Source of the DNA: Aradus depressus
Lineage: Eukaryota > Arthropoda > Insecta > Hemiptera > Aradidae
Length of the DNA: 64,000 bases
Assembly: GCA_963662175.1 (NCBI GenBank)
Contig: OY759224.1
Span: forward strand, 28,715,489 to 28,779,488
Direction: 5' to 3'
Positions 22,244 through 33,106 of the stretch are shown here, one piece after another. Below the pieces are notes generated by a model, which did no database searches, was not told the origin of the DNA, and was given only the letters and a program-made list of their open reading frames with translations. Position 1 is the first letter of the stretch; each line of letters begins with the position of its first letter. The position numbers and the translations under genes were made by a program.

Positions 22244-25200
22244 TTAAACGTCATCAAATATAATGTGTTTTCCGAGAACTTTTTCAGCTTTCTTCATTAG
22301 TTTGTCTTTTCCTCTTTCTTTTTTTCTTGATTGTGACATTTTCTCTTCTCTGTTCTTCTTCACTTTTTCCCAATATTTTGATTCTTCTTTCCCTGGAAAA
22401 ATGAAAAAGAAAATTAGAAAAAATCAAAATTAAAATTCACAAAATAATCCTCACAACCACACTAATTTTATATTTATTTTGCAGTAACGAAAAATTACAA
22501 TTTTAAATATGTGAAATTTCCCTTGCAAGCATACGAATTTGGATTAATTTTCAAAAGAAGCTTAATCAATGGGTAGTATAGGGGACGTTATGGAAATTCA
22601 ATGCAGAGTTATTAACGGAATCTAATGTTTTCCGACCTCCAGTCCAATGTTCAAAAATGAAACAAAAAGTATTTCTGTCTGCGCCAGTGAACGTGATAAC
22701 TCACGATAGAATGTATATATCGAAACAAAATTTTATATGTGTATCTAGAATCCTCCAAGGGTGACACCTATTAATTTTCAGCAGAACCGGCAGAAGGGAA
22801 GAGGGGGACCAGAGAAGGGTGGCTCTGCTCAAATATACTAATAACTGCCGATGTAATGAATGTATCGACAATAAATTAAGTACAAGGATTCAGAAGCTTC
22901 AGGTCGATTGACTTTGGTGAGAGAGCGATAACTTAATTGATCAATTCGTTCTGGGGAAGTACATAGCCGGTGATAGAGATGATTTTAAAAAAAAATGTAA
23001 CCAGGCAATTACAAAAGAGGAGTACTGCTAACCTTCGTTTTATTCTACCTGGACAATCCAAGATCTTACAATATCTACAGCATCAGAGGTTGGGAATTAT
23101 AAGTTAGCCACCGTATCCTCCAGTCATTGCCCCTTCAGATTACCATCTGTTCCGGAGTCTCCAGAACTCTCTAAGTGGTCAGCAGTTGGATTCATCGCAA
23201 GTGGTAAAAAGGACAGTTATTTTATTTTCCAGAGGAAAAATATTGGTGGAAAATACATCACTGATTACAAAGATGGTCGGTGAATCACTTGACTATGTGC
23301 TTCCCCAGTACTAATTATTTAATTATGTTTCGCTCTCCCTCCAAAGCCAAATGACCTCAGTATTTGACATAAAATGTGCCTTCTGAATCCTCATACTAAA
23401 TTTTGTGTCGATATATTCATTACATCGGCAGTAACGGTATTAACGGGACGAGTCTAGTCCCCTCTTCCCTTTGATCGATTTCGCGGAAAAATCATCTGTC
23501 GTGTGGTTTTGAATTTAAATAAACCTATTAGAGTTTTAGTGTTAAGCCAGTCCCCTAACGTCTCTTCCTTCAGGCCGATTTAACTAAAAATAAATAGGTG
23601 TTGTCCTTGCAGGGTTCTAGATACACATATAAAATTTCGACAACACAATCTGTCGGGAGTTATCGCGTTCCAGACACACAGAATTTTTTGACGTGAAAAC
23701 GTCTATTTGCTCGTTAAGCACAGTGATAGCCGGTCGAACTTTCTTGGGTTACAAAATACCGTGTCAGATTTCAATCGATAATAACTACGAGACTAATAAT
23801 GCGATAACAACGGTTGAGGTCACAATGGATAGAGCATGTCTGTACGTGTTTGTTTTGCCTGTGACGTTATCGGGCTAGTGTGGGCGCCGGCGGATGATTG
23901 TTGCGAATTAGCGCTGTGTAAAATTAGAAATTAGTGTAGCGTGATAACGCGTTTAGATAGAACGTTGATTCGGGTGTCATTGTAAAGAGCTTGAGGAGCA
24001 CTACTAGGATTCAAAGTGAAACAATAAAAATATTCGCCGAAATATATGTAAAAATCGGTATTAAATTGAAAATTGCAAAAAAATTAAAGATGTCGTCTCA
24101 TATGAATCGTAAATTATAGAAAACGCAAATCAGAGGAAAGCTCGAGTCAAAAGGAATTTAAAGAAAATGAAAAATGATTTTATCCTGACGTTTTCACGAA
24201 AAATCTACGGCGTGGACCTTGACTGCGCCATAATGTTTTATTACATTTTTGGAATCTACAGGTTGGAAAATATAGAAATTTCGTTGAAAACTCAGCATCG
24301 AATGTCTGACCGATTACGTAACTTCTTCCATACTTCTTATAGATATGGAAGTAAAACTGTTATATATAAGTTTTTTATCTACTTATGTAATGACATGATA
24401 TTAAATGAGTCGGCAGACGCGAGCGTAGCCAGGAGGCCCAAGTCGCTAGTACACAAATGCTACACAACGCTATAAATAAAATACAAACCTTTTATTATTT
24501 CAATATTAGTCCATGATGCGTTCTGACAAAAAGAAGAAGCAGCTTCCGATGATTCCAGTCTTACGTAAATTTCATTATCACCTTCTTTGACATCAACATA
24601 CTTCACTGATGGACTAGCTCTGATTTCGTTCTGCAACAAATATATATATAATTAAGAAAACGCATTAATACATAATCCATTTATTGCTCTCTAATGCGTC
24701 GGGTGCACCTTGCATTTGTGCCACACCCGTCTCTGTTTGTCGAGGGAGCTTGGGTTCATCTTACAGCATTAATACATCTGTGGTCACAGGAATAAATTGG
24801 TAACTTTTCAGGGCAGCACTTTCTTACTTTTGCATTAATCGGGTAAATCCAGTTTTTGGAATAAATAAATTAACTTTGCATCATTATTAATCATATAACT
24901 TCTAAATCTATAGAAGTGAATGAAAATGAATATTGTTAATCCTTTCTTGAATTTTCCCTTAGTTACCTAATCATTCCCCATCACTTAAATAATTATTGAC
25001 CAAACTTTTTGAAATACTCGTGAATGATGCCTCTCTAAAGTTGAGCAAGTTGATTTAACCGAAAACACCCTCTTCACTTGGAAATATGTAGTTGAATAAA
25101 TGATTTCGTGAAAGATTCCTCAAAGTAGATTAAGTTGATTTAACAGAGAACATACCCAATTTTACGAGATACCAAGAAATCTACATCTTTATAAATCCGA

Positions 25201-28200
25201 AAGTATTAGAATCCTGAGCTCCCAACTTCTTTACAGTGCGCAGATGGCTTGGGAGATGATCACAGTACATTTAACTCATTTTGGCCATTTTACGACTTAA
25301 ACTTATTCCTTGAGACCATAGACATGTTCATGAGATATAGTGGGACGAGATTTCTCAGTAGAGTCGGGCTCATGTCCACCAGAGTGACGAAAGAGCGCTC
25401 TGGTAGTAGGCGATATGACCTCATAGTTAAAAGCCCGGGCATGAGTCATAATAACTAACTAACTCCATTAAAGTGTTCTAGATACATACATAAAATTTCG
25501 TGTCGAAACATTCATTCTGTCGGGAATTATCGTGTTCACAGACAAATAACTTTTTTTTTTTTTTCATTTTTGGAATATGGAAGGGGTTTGAAAAAAAAAA
25601 ATGAAATTCCGGTAAAACTCAAAATTGAATTTCAGACAATTTACGTAACTTGTATACTTCGTATAGCAGGGAAAGTAAAGACTATGGGAGAGGAGAACTT
25701 ACTTTAATCTGTTTAATCTCGACTAGAGGAGTATCAAACACTATTTTGACTATAGTGGCCGGGATGAAGGACTCGTACTGAGTGGACCCACTATTCTCTG
25801 TAGGAGGAACAGCCGCTTCCTTACGTTTCCCGTTCTGTCTGGAAACCTCCGCTGTTCGCTTCTGCGATTGCGACAAATGCCGCTTTAAAAGTTTCATCTT
25901 CTCCCTTTGCATATTCAAATATTTATTTCGTAATCTTTTCCAGTCTTTCCTAAAAAAAAAAAATATATATATATATAGTAACAATATTGCCTTCTGAGCT
26001 CGTGGGTTCGTAACCCGACCGAGGCCCTTAGTTTATTTTATCTGGGAGGTAAAATATACGTAAGCACGCCCTCCTTCGGATGGGACGTTAGGCGATGGTC
26101 CCGAGCCTGTACGATGTCACGTACTCGTTAAAGACTCCTAACCTAGGTGAATAAAAATTTAGGGTAGGCAAAATTTAGGATTCCCAAAGTAGAGTCGGGC
26201 TCATGTCCACCAGAGTGACGAAAGATTGCTCTGGTAGTCGGCGATATGACCTCGTAGTTAACGCCCGGGAATGAGTCATAATAAGTAACTAACTAGTAAC
26301 AATAATAATAACAAAATGCTATATTAGAAACAAAAATAATAACTTACACCTAATGAACTCATCAGAATCAAGCCATACGACCTTTTCTGATATAGATTAT
26401 TTTATTTATACATTCATTTTAACTAGTTAGTTATTGCGACTCATGCCCGGGCGTTTAACTTCGAGGTCATATTGCCTACTACCAGAGCGCACTTTTGTCG
26501 CTCTAGTGGAGATGAGTGCGATTGGGAGTACAAAATTTTGCATACCCTAAATTTTTATTCACCTAGGTTAGGAGTCTTTAACGTGTACCTGACATCGTAC
26601 AGGCTCGGGACCATCGCTTAGGCCATGCTCAAAGTTTTATCACCTGGCAGATAAAAAATAACTAAAGGCTTCAACCGGGTTTCAACCTGCGATGTTGAGC
26701 TGAGTAAGCAATGAGCTATCGGCGCCCTTTACATTTTTACTATCTTATACATTTAGTATAAGGGAGTAAAGTCGACTCTCGATAATTCGAAATTCAAGGG
26801 ACCTCAGAAAAACTTCGACTTATTGAGTGTTCGATCTTCTGAGAGGAAAAACAAAAATGACTAATGATGTCAACAATTAAACAAATATGTACTTAATTAT
26901 ATTGGGAAAATCAAAATAAATCACTCACTATGTTCATTTTGTGTACAGTAACAGCGCGCCCCCACCAACAATCTGGACAACTACACATTTCTTCCCAGTT
27001 CAGCAAGAGTGGCAGGCTGTTTTGGTAAAGAAAATAGGGAAAACTCAGGCAGGGAAACACAAAATATCAGTTCACGATTTAAAATTATCTAATCATTTCA
27101 GTTAATTTTTATTTTTTTTAAAGAGTTTTTAAAAATTTACTCTTAAGCAGTAGCATTGTTTTTAATTTAACTGATTATTTTTGATTTCTATTTAGTGTTT
27201 AAGGGTAATGGAATCTTATTGTATAATTGTACCTCTGTAAATGCGACTGTTATAATAAACCCTTCTTCATTTTGTGTATGTGTCATGTAAATATGTATAC
27301 ATGTATGTACATAAGCAATTAAAATGTATAATATGTATGTACAAAAAAAATATATATATAGTGAAATCGAAGTGGGGAAATGAAAGAGAGGATATTGGGA
27401 ATGTTGTTTGTAAACAAAGCTAAGTCGTACATTGAACATATATTACAAAGACTGTGAAAAATTCGATTTACAGAGAGGGAGAGTCTGCTGACTCCGAATT
27501 ATAGAGAGCTCGAAGCCCGCCGAGGAAGAAAAACATTTTAAATTAACAAGTATATCCAAAAACAAGGGTTTTTTCGATTTATCAAGAATTTTTCAAGGGA
27601 CCGGACATTTAGTTTGAATCAAGGAATTCGAATTATCGAGGTTCGAGTAAACAAGAGTCAATAAATAAAACAAACTTATTTTTTTTGTTGAAATATTGTC
27701 TATTCCACTAAAGATATATATACATATATAACTACCGGTTTCGGCTTTATACCATCGTCAGGTCTAGTTATGAACTAAGTCAGTTTGCACTGACTTAGTT
27801 CATAACTAGACCTGACGATGGTATAAAGCCGAAACCGGTAGTTATATATGTATATATATCTTTAGTGGAATAGACAATATTTCAAAAATAAGTTTGTTTT
27901 ATTTATTTATTACAAGTTTCCACAATATGTCCGCGTTTCTCAACTTTGAAGTTATAAACAAGAGTCGACATTATTGTAAAAGTGCGGAAATACAATATCG
28001 AGTTCTCAACGGATTTTCACGTTTCAAGGACCCCTGAATACTCTTTGACCATTTTCGCGAAGATGTCTGTGTATGTGAAGTATCGTGTACGTAAACGATT
28101 GTAGCTTATATTTATGACCTAATGAAGAATTTTTTTTCAAATAAAAGTGTTGAGAAAACTGAAACGTCTGATTTTTGTTAATATTATTTTTCGCAGGTCG

Positions 28201-31200
28201 CCCAGTTTGCCAGATCCGTGCCAAAAACAGTCCAGAAATTGTAATAAATAATATACTTACTTCGATAATATCTGTAAAGCTAAAGTCTCAGAGCTGACGG
28301 AATATTTCTTTTTTTTACTTTTCTTTTTTCTGTTTTTCTTCTTTTTCAGCTCATCTGTATTTCCATCATCTGGCTCGGAACCAAGGGTTTTGTCTTTTTC
28401 TAGGAATTAAAAGAAAAATTTAATTTAATTTAGACCATTATTTTAAAACAAATAAAATACTACAATGAAGCGTGATAACATCGCAAAATAAAATGCACAT
28501 TCACAGTAGCAACTGATGCAAAAATAAGTGCAACTTTGCGTCTAATCCCATTGGAGAAACTTTCTCGATTTAAAACTATTTATTTCTTTAGAGTCTAGAA
28601 CAACTTACAACAAGTTACACATAGTTTGCATAAATGGGCTAACGGGAAAAAAATAATAATCTACATTAATAAAGCTGAAACGGGGTTTTGTTCCAACATC
28701 ACGCTAAAATCGCTGGACGGATTTTCATAATACTTCACATGTAGCATCCTTTTGACCCCGATTAAATAATAGGCTGTGTCATCTCAAAACAGGGGGGGGG
28801 GGGGGGGGGGGGGGGGTAGGCCTCTAAATATAAAAATAGTGATGTCATTAACTAATGGTGGGATTGTCATGGAATTTCACATCTGGTATTCTTTAAGGCC
28901 GAATTGAAAAATAGGGTGTGTGACATCTCAACATTTTGAAAAGGAGGCGGGGGTTTTGGGGGTAGGCCTTAGCACAAAGATAGTTGTAACTCATTAACGA
29001 ATGGTGGGATTGTCATGGAATTTCACATATAGTATTCTTAAAAGACAAAACCAAAAAAGGATATGGGACGTCTCAAAATTGTCAACGGGAGGAGGGTATG
29101 GGGGGGGGGGGGGGGGGGGGGGGGCAAGCATATAAACAGTAGTTTCAAAAGCAATATTTAAAAATTGGCTGTGACCCTTTTGGACGGGAGGGGCGGGGGT
29201 GCATTAATGCTGAATGAATCTCACATGGAGCTTTCTTAAAGGTGGGATATTCCCTAATTTTAGTAGGATGGGTTTCCTAAGCATGTATTACCTAGGAGGT
29301 CTGTCGGTTAATAGTAGCTCTCACCAGCGTTCTTAAGCACAAAATAGTTAGGTCATCCGTTGTTGCAAGGCACATACTAGCTGCGGTGCCCAGCGTTCCT
29401 AATTACGTACTATCTGTGTTGCCCAGCGTTCCTAAGAACTTAATAGCTGGTTGCACGGAGTTGCAAGGCGCATACTATCTAAGGTGCCCGGCGTTCTTAA
29501 GTAGGAACTTGCTGTGGTTCCAAGTGGTCCTAATAACTTACTAGCTGGGCTGGCCGCCGTTGGTGGCCCAGCGTTCCTGAACACGTACTAGCTGAGGTGC
29601 GCAGCATTCCTAAGAACGTAATAGCTGTTGTGCTCAGCGGTTTTAAGCAAACACTAGCTGTGATGCCTAGCTGTTCCGAGCACTTACTAGCTGGGGTAGT
29701 ACGCCGTTGCAAGGCCGATACTAGCTGTGGTCACAAGCGTTATTAAGTACGTACTGGCTAGGATGTCCAGCGATGACCATATTATCACCATATGGTCGTC
29801 TTTGTAAGCAACAAGTTTGGAAATGGTCGATTTTGTAAATAACTTTAAGTGTGGAAATGGTCGATTTTGTAACGAACTTTATACCCTGACAACTTAGGTA
29901 GTTAAAAAAATAATAAGGAAAAACACATTTTTGTTAAAATTATTTATTATTACTTCTTAAATTTTTTATATTTTGAAAATTACCTAAAATGATATGTTTT
30001 GAATGTTATTTAACACTCTTTCTGGCTTCCTCAGGAGTTGTTAACTCCACACTAATTCCTAAGTCAGGCTCAATAATATCTTCCATCACACACTATTATT
30101 TTAACTATTACTAATTATTTTATTAATATTACAATTAAGGGCTTTTTAATATTTGAAAATTACATAAAAATAAAGAATAAACAATATTACTTTTTAATCG
30201 AACGAAACAAACGCAAGAAAACAGTGGTTTCATACTGTGAAAGTTACAACTATTTCATTCGGATTGGCTGATCAGCTCCTAATCTGTTTTGTGATTGGTT
30301 ACTTCGGATATGGTCGGTTTTGTTACCAACTGCTCTAAAATATGGTCGAGTTTGTAATCATACCCTATTTTAAAATGCGTCTTTAACTATTTTTAATCGG
30401 TTTTGTTTTGTAAGAAACTTACCCCGCCATTTGATGCGTCGGAAAAAAAAGCTATAAGAATCGACTTCTAACTCAATTTCCAGAAAATTGGTCTTTGGTC
30501 GACTTTGTAACTAGGCTACTCATTTACATACCAAATTTGAAGTTCTACTTTCGAATTTTTGATCTCTGGGAAAGTGGTTATACACTCGAAGGAAAATATA
30601 TTTTTCAATCGAAATACTAGTCTATCAAAAGAATAGTCTATTAATAATAATAATAACTAAAACTTCATAAAATACCTTTACAATCGTCGTCCGTTGTATC
30701 TGCAACTTCGTCTTCACAAACTTTCAGTTTCTTACATTCCAAAGAAGTATCAGAGTCGTTACTTATTTTCCTTTTTTTATTTTCCATTTTATTCTCTTCA
30801 CAAGAAGACTCCGTCAACAGTGTACTTCTTTCGCTTTTGTTTGTCACGCCAGCTTCACATTTGTGATCATCAAAAGTGGCTATACTCATGAGATCTCCAG
30901 GACTTATTTCCGTTGATAAATAATTGCCTGATTCTTTATACTCCTGCAATTATGGTAAAGCAACATAAAATAACATAGAGGGTGGCCCAGATAAGCGGGC
31001 CACAAGTGAAATATCTCCTAAACAGTTAGAGATATCAAAATTGTGCATAGGACTAAAGTTGTAGCACTCGCCGAGGGCTATAGTATGGCGTCCTCGAAAA
31101 GACAAAAATTACCCTTTTATTGGCTCAAATAGCCCTTCGAAAGGCGGGGTTCCCTTTTGACCCTTAAGTACTAAAGAAACAAGGAATAACTGTGCAAACA

Positions 31201-32947
31201 GATTTTTGATACGTCAAGTAGTTCTCGGAAAAAAAAGTTTAAAGTTGCACGTTTATCTTATTCTCAAGTTATTAAATTCCATCTAACATCTGTTTGCACA
31301 GTTATTCCTTGTTTCTTTAGTACTTTAATAAAATGTAATGAAACTTAAGGGTCAAAAGAGAACCCCGCTTTTCGAAGGGCTATTTGAGCCATTAAAAGGG
31401 TCATTTATGTCTTTTCGAGGACGCCGTACTATAGCTCTCGGCGAGTGCTACAACTTTAGTCCTATGCACAATTTTGATATCTCTAACCGTTTAGAAGCTA
31501 TTTCACTTGTGGCCCGCTTATCTGGGCCACCCTGTACATAAGAGGGCGCAGGTAGCTTAGTGGTATGTATGCTTGCTTACTGAGCTCACGATCATGGGTT
31601 CAAAACCCGACCGAGGCACAATATTCGCCCATCCCACATAACCAGAGCCCGGATTTTTATGCAATTGCATTTTGTTTACGTTCTTTTTTTTTTAATAGTT
31701 ATTCAAATATCTCTACGAATTACAGTACTTAGATGCAATTAAGCCTAATTTTATTTTTCATATTTTGATGTTCTGATTAAAAATAAAAATGTGTTAGAAA
31801 TAAAATATTAAATACAACCTTGGAAATGAAATTCCAGTTTACAATCTTATGTACATAAACATAATTGACTTCTTCGAATAAAGAGTAATGTCATTTCTCG
31901 GCTTTCCATCACTCCTTTTTTGCCCACATGACACTCAGTTTCAGTTTGATAGTTACTTTCAGCATGAAAGTTTGTATAAATTTATTTATTTTTCTTAAAA
32001 ATGCCGAAAGCTAGAGTTTACCGTTTCCCTGTCAACTGAAACATTGGACCGAAGCATTCAATAGCAAAGATGTGACAGTTTTTACGACTGATGGAAAAGT
32101 TTTTTGCGACTATTGTTCAAAAGAAGTTCCATGTGAAAGAAAATCACAGATTGACCAGCATGTGAATACAGGTGAGCTCTTTTGTCATTTTCTCTTGAGT
32201 TTTAATTCAATTCTTTCAGCTCATTATATTATTAGAACATAATTTAAAAAATTAACTTACCGCAATGGCCCTTTCAGCAGATTCTGCATTTGAAAATTCT
32301 ATAAACGCAAAGCCCTTACATTTGTTAGAGATTCTATACTTGGGAATAGATACATAGTCGATCGGACCATATCGAGAAAAAATATTTGAGAGCCATTCGT
32401 GATCAGCATCTGGAGGGACTTGTTCCTAAAAACAAAATATATGTCTTTCTTTTTTGTTATTTGGGGGTGTCCAAAATATAGAAGAGTATTGAAAAACTTA
32501 CAATGTATAGAACACAAGAATCTTCATCTTCCTTGTAGGTTACAGGCGTTGATCGTTTAACTTGCAAATCTTCTGTTACAACCAGAATTTCAGACTTTCT
32601 CAATGCTTTAACTAACTCATTGATGTCAGTCGTAAGATTTCTTATTTTATTAAACTTAAGAAACTCGGTTAGATGAATACCTTCAAAATATTATAACAGT
32701 TACTCTACATATATTTAATTGATAAAAATAAATAAATAAAACATATGAAAAGCTTAATCTTACATTCGTTTTCTTCAAGCTTCATTTTAAGCCAACGGTC
32801 TTTCGCCAGATTAGCTGCACTGAAATAGAATTCCATCTGTTTACGGATATTCTCATACAACATTTTCTTTCTGCTTCGTTTCTTTTTTTCTGGTTCATTG
32901 CTAATAGCACTTCCTGATATATTACTTTCAATAGTTTTAGAACCCAT
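22244..32947 (-). CDS. LARP7: La-related protein 7 (LARP7), complete
   Basis: Eight coding exons: 32947-32764, 32680-32502, 32425-32261, 30943-30676, 28399-28261, 25949-25703, 24630-24489 and 22392-22244. All have GT-AG borders, the phases chain, and the total is 1473 nt (490 codons plus stop). LARP7 binds the 3' end of 7SK RNA and holds the P-TEFb-inhibiting snRNP together in the nucleus (family knowledge). Residues about 29-105 are the La motif ([47 protein letters not shown]). RRM1 spans about 115-176 ([27 protein letters not shown]). The linker is acidic, then lysine-rich ([17 protein letters not shown]). Exons 6-8 hold the C-terminal xRRM ([26 protein letters not shown]) and the basic tail ([14 protein letters not shown]). 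No frame damage is seen. Its introns host many of the repeats listed here. Confidence 0.93.
22560..22978 (-). repeat. Family A repeat, near full length, minus
   Basis: Runs from agtataggggacgttatg to ttcgttctggggaagtacat, with two internal modules. Located in the last LARP7 intron. Confidence 0.65.
22990..23275 (+). pseudogene. mariner transposase C-terminal fragment
   Basis: Reading-frame pieces correspond to the region around the last catalytic Asp of mariner transposases: YLDNPRS, then [20 protein letters not shown] and [16 protein letters not shown]. The family's usual form is [16 protein letters not shown]. Frames are broken between pieces and no inverted ends were found. Located in the last LARP7 intron. 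Confidence 0.75.
23280..24360 (+). repeat. Family A repeat split by an unrecognised insertion
   Basis: Head and modules occupy 23285-23690 and the 3' end (gaaatttcgttgaaaactca to cttcttatagatatggaagt) occupies about 24240-24355. The intervening 23690-24235 is foreign; see the next entry. Confidence 0.6.
23690..24238. mobile_element. Unclassified insertion with gacgtgaaaacgtc-type ends
   Basis: About 550 bp of higher-complexity, less AT-rich sequence interrupting a family A repeat. It starts gacgtgaaaacgtct and, near its right side, contains the inverse-like cctgacgttttcacg (24184-24198). Two short plus-strand open frames show no known motif. Possibly a non-autonomous element or a LINE 5' region; no target duplication could be fixed. 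Confidence 0.4.
25350..25462 (+). repeat. SINE 3' fragment with (AACT)n tail
   Basis: Begins tagagtcgggctcatgtcca and ends gggcatgagtcataataact + aactaact. 5' truncated. Between LARP7 exons 6 and 7. Confidence 0.8.
25468..25680 (+). repeat. Family A repeat, 3' end
   Basis: Runs from gttctagatacatacataaa to the terminal cttcgtatagcagggaaagt. It ends about 20 bp from the donor of LARP7 exon 6. Confidence 0.6.
25986..26298 (+). repeat. tRNA-derived SINE, head-truncated
   Basis: Starts at ttctgagctcgtgggttcg (B-box region), runs through tgggacgttaggcgatggtc to gggaatgagtcataataagt + aactaact. It lies about 35 bp upstream of the LARP7 exon 6 acceptor. Confidence 0.85.
26424..26730 (-). repeat. 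tRNA-derived SINE, near full length
   Basis: Minus orientation, tail at tagttagttattgcgactca, head at ctatcggcgccc. The body has a small deletion around ggccatgctcaaag. Confidence 0.8.
26772..27655. mobile_element. pogo/Tigger-like non-autonomous element
   Basis: The left end cgactctcgataattcgaaa and right end gaattatcgaggttcgagt are imperfect inverted repeats about 880 bp apart, each followed by a caaggga(cc) motif. The interior is AT-rich and includes a (TATG)-rich stretch near 27270-27350. No transposase frame was found. Confidence 0.6.
27660..27955. mobile_element. PLE terminal palindrome with hammerhead-like cores
   Basis: Left arm 27665-27788, right arm 27792-27915, meeting at a tttg centre. 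Outer sequence (attacaagtttccacaatat, gtccgcgtttctcaac) follows on the right. Both arms carry the motif pair CTGACGA ... GAAACCGGTA: plus strand 27801-27850, minus strand 27772-27723. The arms are virtually identical over 120 bp. Confidence 0.8.
27801..27850 (+). ncRNA. Candidate hammerhead ribozyme core in PLE end
   Basis: cata (27801-27804) can pair with tatg (27847-27850) and gac (27809-27811) with gtt (27841-27843, one G-U) as stem I around an internal loop. Core CTGACGA is 27812-27818, a short stem II ggt/gcc follows, GAAA is 27831-27834, accggt is a palindromic stem III (27834-27839), and A is at the cleavage position (27840). Stems are short, so this is weaker than the 20.8 and 21.7 kb copies. 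A mirrored copy is on the minus strand at 27772-27723. Confidence 0.45.
28660..29290 (-). repeat. RTE-like LINE tail modules with poly-G tracts
   Basis: Three diverged modules each contain ggattttcat or gtcatggaatttcacat, a gaccccgatt/aggctgtg junction and a G-rich run; pure G tracts are at 28792-28816 (25 G) and 29100-29124 (25 G). The same modules in inverse orientation occupy 39370-39860, where they follow the actagcagtaatacccggcg motif common at ends of insect non-LTR elements. Confidence 0.5.
29290..29790. repeat. Degenerate tandem repeat, tactagctg/cccagcg units
   Basis: About ten diverged units of 45-60 bp built around tactagctgnggtgcccag and cgttcctaag. A short inverse piece is at 39240-39370 (ctgggcaccacggctggtat, gtgccttgcaac), showing that the tandem block belongs to the same mobile unit as the poly-G modules. 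Confidence 0.6.
29765..30505. repeat. Scattered recurrences of TGGTCGAYTTTGTAA
   Basis: Near-identical words occur at about 29773, 29827, 29864, 30313, 30345 and 30494 (variants tggtcgattttgtaa, tggtcggttttgtta, tggtcgagtttgtaa, tggtcgactttgtaa), all in the same orientation, in the LARP7 intron between exons 4 and 5. The surrounding sequence does not repeat. Confidence 0.6.
30978..31534. mobile_element. mariner-like foldback element with 230-bp arms
   Basis: Ends gagggtggcccagataagcg and cgcttatctgggccaccctg are inverted and flanked by TA on both sides. The arms are similar for about 230 bp (for example gcacagttattccttgtttc and its inverse). 557 bp, non-coding. Inserted in the LARP7 intron between exons 3 and 4, close to exon 4. 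Confidence 0.85.
31549..31622 (+). repeat. SINE head fragment (tRNA-like region only)
   Basis: Intact A box (taggtagcttagtggtatg-like) and B box (gggttcaaaac) followed by cccgaccgaggca, then unrelated sequence. Only the tRNA-derived part is present; it is not a tRNA gene because no acceptor stem closes. Confidence 0.75.
32001..32171 (+). pseudogene. BED/CGBP1-type zinc-finger fragment of transposon origin
   Basis: Begins [12 protein letters not shown], then a stop. In a shifted frame it reads [35 protein letters not shown], a C-x2-C...H finger as in hAT-derived CGBP1-like proteins. It ends at a good splice donor (acag/gtgagct). Being on the opposite strand to LARP7, inside its intron, and frameshifted, it is most likely a dead first exon of a transposon-derived gene. 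Confidence 0.6.
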
Positions 32948-33106
32948 GATCTAAACAAAACAACCGTTAAGTACAGTAGGTTATTTACTGTTATCTGGAC
33001 GATGAAGTAAATTCAGTGAGATCGATACTTTTTATTTTTACTTATTTATTTATACTGTAGGTATTGTAATCATGCAAAAATCCGAAATCGAGTTTTCAAC
33101 AGATTT

